A DNA stretch of 64,000 nucleotides, taken from assembly GCA_963778895.1 (NCBI GenBank), contig CAVZVZ010000005.1:2170001-2234000 (forward strand), read 5' to 3'. Every line of letters begins with the position of its first letter. Position 1 is the first letter of the stretch. The position numbers and the translations under genes were made by a program. This document shows, piece by piece, positions 56,188 through 64,000 of this stretch. The DNA is from CAVZVZ01 sp963778895 (GTDB lineage: Bacteria; Actinomycetota; Acidimicrobiia; Acidimicrobiales; Acidimicrobilacustridaceae). The notes beneath the pieces are model-generated. The model saw only the letters and a program-made list of their open reading frames with translations. It did not search any database and had not been told where the DNA came from.

Positions 56188-56394
56188 TCAAGCCAGCGAT
56201 GCCTCCACCTCGTAGCCCGCTTCGTCGATCGCGGCGCGCACCGCGCTGTCGTCGGCGTCGCCGCTAACGGTCACCGTTCGCTGCTCGACGTCGACGCCCA
56301 CCCGGTCGACGCCGGCGACCTGGCCGACTTCTCCCTCGATGGCATGCTTGCAGTGGTCACATGAGATGCCCGGCACGCGATAGATGCGTGTCAT
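56188..56394 (-). CDS. copZ: CopZ-like heavy-metal-associated (HMA) copper chaperone
   Basis: 68 residues: RIYRVPGISCDHCKHAIEGEVGQVAGVDRVGVDVEQRTVTVSGDADDSAVRAAIDEAGYEV. The metal site is GISCDHC (Cys-x-x-Cys) in a ferredoxin-like fold that binds Cu(I) and passes it to the ATPase. It begins in an ATGA overlap with the end of copA, so the two are cotranscribed under CsoR. Confidence 0.92.
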   Translation of the reverse strand: MTRIYRVPGISCDHCKHAIEGEVGQVAGVDRVGVDVEQRTVTVSGDADDSAVRAAIDEAGYEVEASLA

Positions 56395-58599
56395 CTGCTG
56401 CTCCTTGCGGGGGTGGGGGATCCGTGCGTTGCTGGCGCAGGCCGTGGAACCGGCGGAGCCGAAGGCTGTTCGTCACGACGAACACCGACGAGAACGCCAT
56501 GGCGCCGGCGGCGATCATCGGGTTCAGCACGCCCAACGCCGCGAGGGGGATGGCGGCCACGTTGTAGGCGAAGGCCCAGAACAGGTTCACCTTGATGGTT
56601 GCCAGCGTGCGACGCGACAGTGCGATGGCGTCGGCGGCGGCGCGCAGATCGCCGGACACGATGGTGAGATCGCTGGCTTCGATGGCGACGTCCGCGCCGG
56701 TACCGATGGCGATGCCCAGGTCGGCTTGGGCCAACGCCGGAGCGTCGTTGACGCCGTCGCCGACCATGGCGACCTGCTTGCCCTCGGCTTGCAGGCGAAC
56801 GATCTCGTCGACCTTGTCCGCCGGCAGTACTTCGGCGCGCACGGTGGTGATGCCCACCTCGGCCGCGACGGCCCGCGCGGTGCGCTCGTTGTCGCCGGTG
56901 AGCAGCACGACGTCGAGGCCGAGCTGTTGTAGTTGAGCAATGCCTTCGCGACTCGACGGCTTCACGCGGTCGGCGACGACGAACACGCCGGTGGCCGAGG
57001 GCTCGCCGCCTTCGTCTGCCGCCCATCCGGCCAGCACGGCGGTGCGACCCGCGGCTTCGGCTGCGCTGGCTGCGGCCTCGATGTCCGACGGGATGACGGC
57101 GAACAGTGAACGCCGGCCGACGAAGACGGGGACGTCGTCGACCCGACCGCGCACGCCGCGGCCCGGCAAGTTCTCGAAGTCGCTGACCGGTGACAGGCTG
57201 CCCGCACGGGCTGCGATGGCCTGCGCAATCGGATGCTCGGACCGACTCTCGAGCGAAGCGGCGCGGCGCAACATGACTTGACCGTCGACTCCGTCGGTGG
57301 CCAGCGCGTCGACCAGTTCCATCCGACCCTCGGTGATGGTGCCGGTCTTGTCGAGCACGGCTACGTCGACTTGGCGAGTGTGCTCGAGCACTTCGCCACC
57401 CTTGATGACGATGCCCAACTGTGCGGCCCGACCGGTGCCGACCATGATCGCCGTGGGTGTGGCGAGCCCGAGCGCGCACGGGCAGGCGATGATCAACACC
57501 GCGACCGCGGCGGTGAACGCGTCGTTGGTGGGATGACCGGTGAGCAGCCAGACGATGAGCGTGCCGAGGGCGATGACGAGCACGACCGGTACGAAGACGC
57601 CCGAGATGCGATCGGCCAGGCGCTGCACTGGTGCGCGTGAGCCTTGGGCCTCCTCGACCAGCCGCACGATCTGGGCGAGAGCCGTCTCGCCGCCGACGCG
57701 GGTGGCTTCGACGATGAGGTGGCCGTTGCTGTTCACGGTGGCACCGATGACCTCGTCCCCGGGACCGACCTCGACGGGCACCGGTTCGCCCGTGATCATC
57801 GCCATGTCGATGGCGGAGTGACCGTCGACGACGATGCCGTCGGTGGCGACCTTGGCACCCGGTCGCACGACGAACCGCATGCCGACCTCGAGCTCGTCGA
57901 GCGGTAGCTCACGGCCGTCTTCGAGCGTGGCGGTCTTGACGCCGAGCTCGGCGAGTTTGCGCAGCGCGTCGCCCGATCGGCGACGAGCGCGGGCCTCGAG
58001 CCAACGTCCGAGCAGGATGAGCGTGACGATGACCGCCGCGGTCTCGAAGTAGACGTGCGGCGGGTCGGCATCCATCCCGGTGTCGGCCGCGCCCCGGAAG
58101 AAGAGCGCGAAGGTGGACCAACCCCACGCCGCCAGCGTGCCCATCGACACGAGGGTGTCCATGGTCGCGGCGCCGTGGCGGAGGTTCACGAGCGTGGCCC
58201 GGTGGAAGGGTGCGCCGGCGTAGAGCACCACCGGTGTGGAGAGGGCGAAGGCCCACCATTGCCACCCGTCGAACATCAGCGCCGGGATCATCGAGATGGC
58301 GAGCACGGGGATGGTGAGGACGACGGCGAGAGCCAGGCGGCGACCGAGCGCGTCGCAGCTCGCGGATCTCGCTGTCGGCGTCTTCGATCTCGGGCACCTT
58401 GTATCCGAGCGACTCGACCTTGGCCCGGAAGTCGTCCACGCCCACCTCGTCGGCGTCGAAGACGACGGTGGCGCGGTGCGCAGCCAGGTTCACGTCGGCC
58501 CGCTCGACGCCCGGTCAGGCGCCCGAGACCACGACCGATGCGGGTCGCGCAGCTGGCGCACGTCATCCCCTCGATCGGCAGGTCCACTCGGGTGGTCAT
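56391..58599 (-). CDS. copA: Copper-exporting P1B-type ATPase (frameshifts near 58513, 58352 and 56425)
   Basis: ATG 58599 (MTTRVDLPIEGMTCASCATRIG) starts an N-terminal HMA domain that needs frame changes near 58513 (to ADVNLAAHRATVVFDADEVGVDDFR) and 58352 (to LGRRLALAVVLTIPVLAIS). The body is intact: ITGEPVPVEVGPGDEV, the copper-channel motif CPCALGLATP, the phosphorylated Asp in DKTGTITEG, SEHPIAQAI with the HP pair, and GDGVNDAPALAQADLGIAIGTG. In the long frame the stop is at 56357, inside copZ; one indel in a C run near 56425 gives a stop at 56391 in an ATGA overlap, which I prefer. About 735 residues. It exports Cu(I) across the membrane. Confidence 0.93.
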
Positions 58600-58602
58600 G
58601 CG

Positions 58603-58634
58603 TTGCATACTATACCCCCCTACCCTATGATCAA
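58603..58634. promoter_or_regulatory. Overlapping divergent copA/csoR promoters with C-rich CsoR-type site
   Basis: Plus: TTGCAT (58603-58608), 17 bases, TATGAT (58626-58631), 6 bases, csoR ATG. Minus: TTGATC (58629-58634), 16 bases, TAGTAT (58607-58612), 7 bases, copA ATG. Between them TATACCCCCCTACCCTAT (about 58611-58628) resembles CsoR operators. One repressor could shut both genes. Confidence 0.65.
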
Positions 58635-58637
58635 CCC

Positions 58638-58919
58638 ATGGCCGGCTACTCCATCACGAAGGACGACTACTTGAAGCGACTCCGTCGCATCGAAGGTCAG
58701 GTGCGCGGGCTGCAGACCATGGTCGAGGACGAGAACTACTGCATCGACGTGCTGACCCAGATCTCCTCGGTCACCAAGGCCCTGCAGGGGGTCGGCCTCG
58801 GTTTGCTCCACGAGCACATGCGCCATTGCGTGCGCGATGCCGCGGCCGAGAGCGATGCCGCCGGCGACGCCAAGGTCGACGAGGCCGTCGCGGCGATCGA
58901 TCGTTTGCTGCGGGCCTAA
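58638..58919 (+). CDS. csoR: CsoR-type copper-sensing repressor
   Basis: 93 residues from ATG 58638. The DUF156 four-helix bundle is complete: DYLKRLRRIEGQVRGLQTMVEDENYCIDVLTQISSVTKALQGVGLGLLHEHMRHCV. The Cu(I) ligands keep the CsoR spacing Cys-x24-His-x3-Cys (ENYC, then LHEHMRHC with the His 25 and the Cys 29 residues after the first Cys). When Cu(I) binds, the repressor leaves the DNA and copA-copZ is expressed. It is divergent from copA with a shared promoter region. Confidence 0.95.
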   Translation: MAGYSITKDDYLKRLRRIEGQVRGLQTMVEDENYCIDVLTQISSVTKALQGVGLGLLHEHMRHCVRDAAAESDAAGDAKVDEAVAAIDRLLRA

Positions 58920-58960
58920 GATTTGGCGGCTGGTAGAGGTCGTTCGACGGAGGCCAAATC

Positions 58961-59659
58961 GTGACCATCCACCCCGTAGCGCTCGATCTGGCGGCGGCTC
59001 AGGAGACCACCGGGCAGGATCCGTTCACCCTGCAGAACAAGAAGCTGCTGAAGGTCCTGCTGCAGTACGGGCCGGTCAAGGCCGCGCTCGGCTCGATGGT
59101 GGCCTACCAGGGCGACGCCAAGTTCGAGCACCAGGGCGCCGGCGGCATGAACAAGTGGGTCAAGCAGAAGGTGAGCGGCGAGGGCCAGCAGCTGATGACG
59201 GTGCAGGGCGCGGGTGAGGTGTTCTTGGCCGACACGGGTAAAGAGATACAGGTGATGTACCTCGAGGACGATGCGGTCAGCGTCAACGGCGCGAGCATTC
59301 TGGCCTTCAGCGCGAGCATCAGCGACGACATCCACCGCGTGAGTGGCGTAGGCGCGATGGCCGGCGGCATGTGGAATGTCGCGTTGTCGGGCACCGGCTA
59401 TGTGGCGGTGACCACCGATGGCCCACCCGTGGTTCTCGATGTCGCCAGCGCGCAGACCTTCGCCGATCCCAACGCCGTGGTCATGTGGACCTCTGGCGTG
59501 CAGATGACGATCAAGTCCGACCTGAACCTGAAGACGTTCATCGGCAAAGGATCGGGGGAGACGTTCCAGATGGGCTTCGGTGGCACGGGTTGGGTGATGA
59601 TCCAACCGTCCGAAGCCGCGCCCGCGTCGGGCGGCAAAGGCACCGGCATCGGGTTGTAA
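58961..59659 (+). CDS. AIM24 family protein
   Basis: 232 residues; GTG 58961 follows a ribosome site (ggagg). The AIM24/TIGR00266-like beta-sandwich is seen in VLLQYGPVKAALGSMVAYQGDAKFEHQGAGGMNKWV, LMTVQGAGEVFLADTGKEIQVMYLEDDAVSVNGASILAF and GSGETFQMGFGGTGWVMIQPSE. Named for a mitochondrial inner-membrane protein; bacterial members have no established role and are sometimes clustered with stress or envelope genes. It is followed after 4 bases by an alpha/beta hydrolase. Confidence 0.88.
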   Translation: MTIHPVALDLAAAQETTGQDPFTLQNKKLLKVLLQYGPVKAALGSMVAYQGDAKFEHQGAGGMNKWVKQKVSGEGQQLMTVQGAGEVFLADTGKEIQVMYLEDDAVSVNGASILAFSASISDDIHRVSGVGAMAGGMWNVALSGTGYVAVTTDGPPVVLDVASAQTFADPNAVVMWTSGVQMTIKSDLNLKTFIGKGSGETFQMGFGGTGWVMIQPSEAAPASGGKGTGIGL

Positions 59660-59663
59660 CGCC

Positions 59664-60593
59664 ATGTCCGGCACACCCCGCAACGTCCCCGACCGTGACG
59701 GAGTGGTCGAGCTCGCGGACGGGCGCGTCCTGGGGTATGCCGAATACGGCCCGATCGACGGTCGCGCGGTGTTGTGGTTCCACGGCACGCCCGGCGCGTG
59801 CCGGCAGGTGCCGCCCGACGCACCGGATCTCGCCCGCGAGCGGGGCGTGCGCCTGATCGGCATCGAGCGTCCGGGCACCGGTCGTTCCACTACACGTCGT
59901 TATGCGCAGGTGCTCGACTGGGCGTTCGACGTCGAGGAGTTCGTCGATGCGCAAGGCATCGGGGAGTTCGCGGCGGTCGGGATGTCGGGCGGCGGTCCGT
60001 TCGTGTTGGCGTGCGCCGCGTACATGCCGGACCGAGTTGGGGCGTGTGCAGTGCTCGGCGGGGTCGGACCGACGCGGGGTGATGAGTCGGCTCCCGGCTA
60101 CACCCGCGTGCTTCCTCCATTCGAACGATTGCTGTCGCTCACCTCCGCGCCGGCGGGCGAGATCTTCTCGTTGGTCTTGCGTCCGCTGGCGGTCGTAGCG
60201 GCCTCACCCGCGTTCGACATCTACGCGCACTACATCGCACCCGAGTGTGACCGAGCGGTGCTCGACCGGCCGGACATGAAGGAGGCGTTCTTGTACGACC
60301 TCACCCTGGCCGCCCGCACCGGTGTGCGATCGACGGTGCACGACTTGGTGCTGTTCGGTCGCGACTGGGGCTTCCGCCTCACGGACATCGACACCCCGAT
60401 TCGGTTCTGGCACGGCGACGCCGACAAGATCGTCCCGCTCAGCCACGGGATCCACCAGGCCGCCCTCCTCCCCGACAGCGAGCTGACGGTGGTGCCGGGC
60501 GGCGGCCACTTCTCCGGTTACGAGACCGTCGAAGAAGTCTTCGACACCTTGCTCGCATTGTGGCCCGAGGAGCTCGATCAGGCCAGCGCCTGA
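59664..60593 (+). CDS. Alpha/beta hydrolase
   Basis: 309 residues. The oxyanion motif is LWFHGTPGACRQVPP, the nucleophile elbow GMSGGGPFVLA (Ser), the acid in RFWHGDADKIVPLSHG and the catalytic His in VPGGGHFSGYE. The insert between residues 130 and 210 forms a cap. It lies 4 bases after the AIM24 gene, with which it should be cotranscribed. It could be an esterase, lactonase or epoxide hydrolase; the sequence does not decide. Confidence 0.88.
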   Translation: MSGTPRNVPDRDGVVELADGRVLGYAEYGPIDGRAVLWFHGTPGACRQVPPDAPDLARERGVRLIGIERPGTGRSTTRRYAQVLDWAFDVEEFVDAQGIGEFAAVGMSGGGPFVLACAAYMPDRVGACAVLGGVGPTRGDESAPGYTRVLPPFERLLSLTSAPAGEIFSLVLRPLAVVAASPAFDIYAHYIAPECDRAVLDRPDMKEAFLYDLTLAARTGVRSTVHDLVLFGRDWGFRLTDIDTPIRFWHGDADKIVPLSHGIHQAALLPDSELTVVPGGGHFSGYETVEEVFDTLLALWPEELDQASA

Positions 60594-60611
60594 GGAAACT
60601 ACGATCCGGCC

Positions 60612-61106
60612 ATGACCCTGGACGACCTGATCGACATCGAGGCCATCAAACGCGTCAAGTACAAGTACTTGCGGTGCCTGGACCAGAAGCTCTGGGAAGA
60701 GATGGCCGAGGTGTTCACCGACGATGCCGTCGCGGCGTACAGCGGCGGGAAGTACTCGTTCGAAGGTCGTGAGGCGATCATCGACTTCCTGGTGCGGTCG
60801 ATGGGGGCGGAGACGTTCCACTCGAGCCATCGGGTGCACCACCCGGAGATCGATCTCAACGGTGACGGCACGGCTGTGGCCACGTGGGCCATGGACGACG
60901 TGGTCGTCATGACCGACTGGAACCTGACCGTGCGAGGCGCGGCGTTCTATGTCGACGAGTACCGCAAGCTCGGTGACGACTGGAAGATCTCGCACACGGG
61001 GTACAAGCGGTCGTACGAGGAGATGCAGTCGCGCGACGTGCCGGGACTCCGGCTCACGGCGAGTTGGTGGGCCACCGGTGGCGTGAGCGAGCTCGACGCC
61101 GGCTGA
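60612..61106 (+). CDS. SnoaL/NTF2-like family protein
   Basis: 164 residues: DLIDIEAIKRVKYKYLRCLDQKLWEEMAEVFTDDAVAAYSGGKYSFEGREAIIDFLVRSM and SSHRVHHPEIDLNGDGTAVATWAMDDVV are typical of the SnoaL-like alpha+beta barrel. Members are small isomerases, cyclases, dehydratases or ligand-binding proteins. The Arg-Lys-x-x-Lys-Tyr start with Asp-rich turns is common in the ring-hydroxylating beta-subunit-like branch. ATG 60612 has TACGAT 6 bases upstream, so it may be leaderless. Function unassigned. Confidence 0.85.
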   Translation: MTLDDLIDIEAIKRVKYKYLRCLDQKLWEEMAEVFTDDAVAAYSGGKYSFEGREAIIDFLVRSMGAETFHSSHRVHHPEIDLNGDGTAVATWAMDDVVVMTDWNLTVRGAAFYVDEYRKLGDDWKISHTGYKRSYEEMQSRDVPGLRLTASWWATGGVSELDAG

Positions 61107-61110
61107 GTTG

Positions 61111-61920
61111 GTGCCCGACGACTGGCGCGAGGTCGCGGCTGAAGTCGAGCCGGCCGATGTCGATCGGTTGAGCGGAGCGCTGTGGGCCGCCGGAGCCGCC
61201 GGGGTCGAGGAGCGCGAGAGTAAGAGCCGGCTGCGGTTGATCGTGGCCGTGAGGGCCGATCAGGTCGACGCTGTAGCGGCGGTGCTGGCGCCTCGTGCGG
61301 TCGAGGTGCGCCCGATCGCGGCTGATGCGGGGCTCGATGCCTGGCGCGACTACGCCACCGCGACTCGCGTGGGGGACGTGCTGATTCAGCCCGTGTGGTT
61401 GCCGGAGGTCCTCACGAAGCCGACCGACGTGGTCGTGCGAATCGATCCCGGCCGAGCGTTCGGCTCGGGCGCGCACGTGACGACGCGGTTGGCCTTGGAT
61501 CTGCTCGGGGCGTCGCCGATCGACGGGCTGCGCGTGTTGGACGTCGGTACCGGTTCCGGCGTGTTGGCCGTCGCGGCGGCGCGGCTGGGTGCCGCGCAAG
61601 TGATGGCGGTCGACATCGACGAAGATGCACGCCATGTCGCCGCGCAGAACGTCGAACGCAACCACGTCGACTCGATCGTCACCATCAGCGACGTCATCGT
61701 CGGCTCGTTCGATGTCGTGCTGGCCAACATCACGGTGCCGACGTTGGTCGAGTTGTCGGCCGATCTGCTCGCCGCGCTGGTCGCGGGTGGGCGACTGGTC
61801 CTCAGCGGTGTGTTGCGCGATCAGGAGTCGGAGCTGATGGCGGCGTTCCGCGGCGTGGACTGGATCGATCGGCGTTCCGAAGGTGACTGGATCGCGCTGG
61901 CGGGACGGCCGACGAGCTAG
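61111..61920 (+). CDS. prmA: Ribosomal protein L11 methyltransferase-like protein
   Basis: About 269 residues from GTG 61111 (TTG 61108 possible). N-terminal substrate domain (SGALWAAGAAGVEERES), linker DAWRDYATATRVGDVLIQPVW, then the methyltransferase domain: RIDPGRAFGSGAHVTTRLALDLL, motif I LDVGTGSGVLAVAAARLGAAQVMAVDIDEDA and motif IV DVVLANITVPTLVELS (the NI of PrmA). These are diagnostic of PrmA, which methylates L11 on several amino groups. Convergent with the SGNH gene, sharing stop bases. Confidence 0.9.
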   Translation: MPDDWREVAAEVEPADVDRLSGALWAAGAAGVEERESKSRLRLIVAVRADQVDAVAAVLAPRAVEVRPIAADAGLDAWRDYATATRVGDVLIQPVWLPEVLTKPTDVVVRIDPGRAFGSGAHVTTRLALDLLGASPIDGLRVLDVGTGSGVLAVAAARLGAAQVMAVDIDEDARHVAAQNVERNHVDSIVTISDVIVGSFDVVLANITVPTLVELSADLLAALVAGGRLVLSGVLRDQESELMAAFRGVDWIDRRSEGDWIALAGRPTS

Positions 61921-62564
61921 AAGCCCGGACAGGTGGCGACTGCGTCGGCCAGGCGAGCCGCGAAGGCGGTGTTGCCGGCATCGGTGTGGTGGAACAGGTC
62001 GGCCTCGAACCAGTCCGGGTGGTTCACCACTTCGTGGCGCCAGTCGACGAGCCGGGCATTGGAATGGGCGGCGGCGCGGTCGATCACCATCTGATTGACC
62101 ACCGGGGCCCATTGCGGGAAGCCGTAGAACCATGCGTGCTCGTCGATGAGCACCCACACCTGACAACCCAGGCTGTCGACACTCGTGAACGCGGTGTCCA
62201 AGGCGACCGATACGTCCTGGGTCGACTGCGCACCACGGTAGAGATCGAAGGCATCGTTCGCGGTGGTGACGATCACGACCGCGTTCGGCTTCGCGACTGC
62301 GGCTCCGTTGAGACGCGCCTGGGACGAACGGGTGTTGACGCTCGGTTCGCCGTGTAGCGACACCTGCCACCCGCGTCCTTGCAGGGCAGGTTTGATCGCA
62401 TTCGCGCCGAAGTCGACGAGCGAGTCACCGATGACGACGACCTTGGCTCCGTCGGGCGCACCGCCTTCGTAGGCCGGCGGCATGGTGCACGCCGCGGCGA
62501 TCCCGACAACCGCCAAGAGGATCAGCGCAATGTGACGCCGGCGGCCTCGCGCGACACCGGCCAC
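61917..62564 (-). CDS. SGNH/GDSL-like hydrolase, probable lipoprotein
   Basis: About 215 residues from GTG 62564. The signal RRRHIALILLAVVGIAAAC has a lipobox (AAAC), so the protein is probably anchored outside. SGNH block I is VVVIGDSLVDFG, block III-like VIVTTANDAFDL and the catalytic His/Asp region DLFHHTDAGNTAFA. Likely an esterase or lipase acting on envelope or external acyl esters. It overlaps the preceding FtsK-like gene by 43 bases, so they may share a transcript. Confidence 0.83.
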   Translation of the reverse strand: MAGVARGRRRHIALILLAVVGIAAACTMPPAYEGGAPDGAKVVVIGDSLVDFGANAIKPALQGRGWQVSLHGEPSVNTRSSQARLNGAAVAKPNAVVIVTTANDAFDLYRGAQSTQDVSVALDTAFTSVDSLGCQVWVLIDEHAWFYGFPQWAPVVNQMVIDRAAAHSNARLVDWRHEVVNHPDWFEADLFHHTDAGNTAFAARLADAVATCPGF

Positions 62565-64000
62565 GCCGCTCGCAGGTTGGCCAGCCAACTGGCGTCGGGT
62601 ATGGCATACGGTCGCGACCGCACGAGTCGCGCTTCGAACTCGTCGTAGAGCAGGGTCTGATGGGGCCGCAGGCTGGCGGCCGCCGGACTGTCGATCACCG
62701 CTTGGGACGTCGCGCCGTCGAGCGGACCGACCACCCGAAGCGCGAAACCGCGCCACGTCTCGCGGGTCAGCTGCCGGTCGAGCGTCTCCAACGAGGTCCC
62801 CCACAGCAGAGTGTGTACACCGACGGCCGGACCCTCGCTCACGATCTGTTCCAGATGAGCGAGCCCACCGTGGGAAGCGCCGTTTCCGTGGGCTTCTCCC
62901 CGGGCCAAGTCGTGGGCGGCGTCGAGCCCGTTGACCACCAGCAGGCACGGCGGGGCGTCGGCGTGGTTGTGGGCCAAACGGTTGACGACGGTGTTGCGCA
63001 CCCGTTCGAGCGTCTCGGGGAGGTTCCGCCGGCGTGCGACGGTCGTCGTGTGGGCCAGGTCGCCGAGGGGCAGCACGGCCTCCCCGAACCCGTCCTCGAC
63101 GGGCATGAAGTCGAGCACGTACAGCTCGAGCTGTCCGGGGTTGGCGAGTGCCGCGGTCAACACCGCACCCGCGAGCAGTCCCTGACCGACATCGGGCCGG
63201 TCGTGCACGACCAACATGTTGGCGCCGTCGCGGCGGGACAACACGACTTCGACCGGAGAGCCGAGGGCCGCCGGCTCACCCAGCCACATGCGGACCAACG
63301 CGGGTTGACCGACCTGCGGCTCGCGAGCTCGCAACAGATCGAGCGGAGCGTCTTCGATACGCGCCACGTCGCGACCGTCGACGACCTGCGGGGCGCGAGC
63401 GAACCGGTCGGCGTCGGCGCGGATCCGCAGCGCGCGCAACATGCTCGAGTGCTCGGCGAGGTCGACGACCCGCAGCGATCCGCTCGTCGCCCCGGAGTGT
63501 GAACTACGGGCGGGCGCGACCACCGATGCTGTTGTCGGATCGGTCGCCGAGAGCACGACGCGCGTGATGGCGTCGTCGGCGAGCTCCTCGAGCACGCGCG
63601 GTTCGCCGCTGGCGTCATGGCTCGTGAGAACAAGGTGCACACCTGCCACGCCACCGTCGAGCGCGAAGCGCGCCAGGAGGTCTCGAGTTTCGCGGGCCAG
63701 CTTGTCGTGGTGCGCGAACAGCTCGTCGGCACCGTCGACGATCACGATGAGCCGGGGCAAGGCGTTGCCGGTCTCGTCGCGGTATTGGCGGTAGCCACCG
63801 CGTGACGTGTCCGCCGCCTGGAACAGGACGAGGCGGCGGGTGATCTCGGCCACCGCGCTCTCGAGCGCCGAGACCGCCAGCTCACGGTCGGCGGAGGTCG
63901 CCACCAAGCGAGCGTGCGGGAGCCGGCGGCGTCCGTAGTCCTCGAAGTCGCGGCTGCCGCCGAGGCCGACCAACATCAGTTGCACTTCTGTTGGCGCGTA
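62522..64000 (-). CDS. FtsK/SpoIIIE-type ATPase domain protein, C-terminal part (5' end outside window)
   Basis: At least 490 residues, open to the edge of the window. The first ATPase part has LMLVGLGGSRDFEDYGRRRLPHARLVATSADRELAVSALESAVAEITRRLVLF, Walker B LIVIVDGADEL and VHLVLTSHD, like FtsK/SpoIIIE and EccC. A second half-domain follows (DGANMLVVHDRPDVGQGLLAGAVLTAALANP, LYVLDFMPV, CLLVVNGLDAAHDLARGEAH, GVHTLLWGTSLETLDRQLT), so it looks like a multi-ATPase-domain protein with degenerate second site. Possible roles are DNA translocation or type VII-like secretion; no ESX partner is visible here. Confidence 0.83.
   Translation of the reverse strand, partial: YAPTEVQLMLVGLGGSRDFEDYGRRRLPHARLVATSADRELAVSALESAVAEITRRLVLFQAADTSRGGYRQYRDETGNALPRLIVIVDGADELFAHHDKLARETRDLLARFALDGGVAGVHLVLTSHDASGEPRVLEELADDAITRVVLSATDPTTASVVAPARSSHSGATSGSLRVVDLAEHSSMLRALRIRADADRFARAPQVVDGRDVARIEDAPLDLLRAREPQVGQPALVRMWLGEPAALGSPVEVVLSRRDGANMLVVHDRPDVGQGLLAGAVLTAALANPGQLELYVLDFMPVEDGFGEAVLPLGDLAHTTTVARRRNLPETLERVRNTVVNRLAHNHADAPPCLLVVNGLDAAHDLARGEAHGNGASHGGLAHLEQIVSEGPAVGVHTLLWGTSLETLDRQLTRETWRGFALRVVGPLDGATSQAVIDSPAAASLRPHQTLLYDEFEARLVRSRPYAIPDASWLANLRAAWPVSREAAGVTLR

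Overview
The window is a high-GC, gene-dense stretch of an actinobacterial chromosome. The mshA-type mycothiol glycosyltransferase, a proC / Rv0500A-like HTH neighbourhood, an F420-type (LLM) oxidoreductase, an RsiG-family anti-sigma factor and a rex-hem cluster all point to Actinobacteria. The mix of catabolic genes and secreted repeat proteins fits an environmental lineage, perhaps Acidimicrobiia; that last step is inference.

Reading caution: some 30 genes are broken by apparent single-base indels, often in G or C runs, while the protein similarity continues in another frame. This looks more like uncorrected consensus error than decay. Such genes are given as one CDS with the approximate switch points. 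Two stretches (about 19.7-22.3 kb and 47.9-49.3 kb) are so dense in indels that they are called pseudogenes provisionally.

Layout. 1-12.3 kb: catabolic island (SDRs, LLM oxidoreductase, acetoacetate-decarboxylase-like protein, Rieske oxygenase, amidohydrolase, and a TetR-P450-SDR-dehydrogenase-CMD operon). 12.3-17.0 kb: HdeD-like protein, then GT2, ChbG/HpnK deacetylase and a methyltransferase-UbiB kinase fusion. 17.2-22.3 kb: a secreted six-bladed propeller protein with C-terminal repeats, followed by a tandem, frame-broken copy. 22.3-30.9 kb: YgjP peptidase, phosphatase, MoaD-like protein, rsiG, HTH regulator, mshA, ybjN, proC, methyltransferase, BldC/Rv0500A-like HTH, SAM hydrolase. 31-36.7 kb: ABC exporter, two CAP-domain proteins, acyl-CoA ligase, membrane protein. 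36.8-41 kb: rex-met8-hemA-hemC and a lipoprotein. 41-47.8 kb: propeller protein and sulfatase, TetR, MBL hydrolase, SDR, SpoU methylase, haloalkane dehalogenase. 47.9-51 kb: broken UbiB kinase and FGGY kinase. 51-56.2 kb: an operon of PQ-loop transporter, glutamine synthetase-like ligase, Fe-alcohol dehydrogenase, PuuD-like hydrolase and aldehyde dehydrogenase, which reads as a gamma-glutamylated amino-alcohol or amine pathway. 56.2-58.9 kb: copZ-copA and divergent csoR. 59-64 kb: AIM24, hydrolase, SnoaL-like protein, prmA, SGNH lipoprotein and a partial FtsK/SpoIIIE ATPase.

Regulation: about 16 start codons lie 6-9 bases after a TANNNT -10 box, so leaderless transcription seems common. Palindromic operators can be read at several TetR genes, with a Rex-like site at rex and a C-rich putative CsoR site between copA and csoR. 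No rRNA, tRNA, CRISPR array or insertion sequence was seen.
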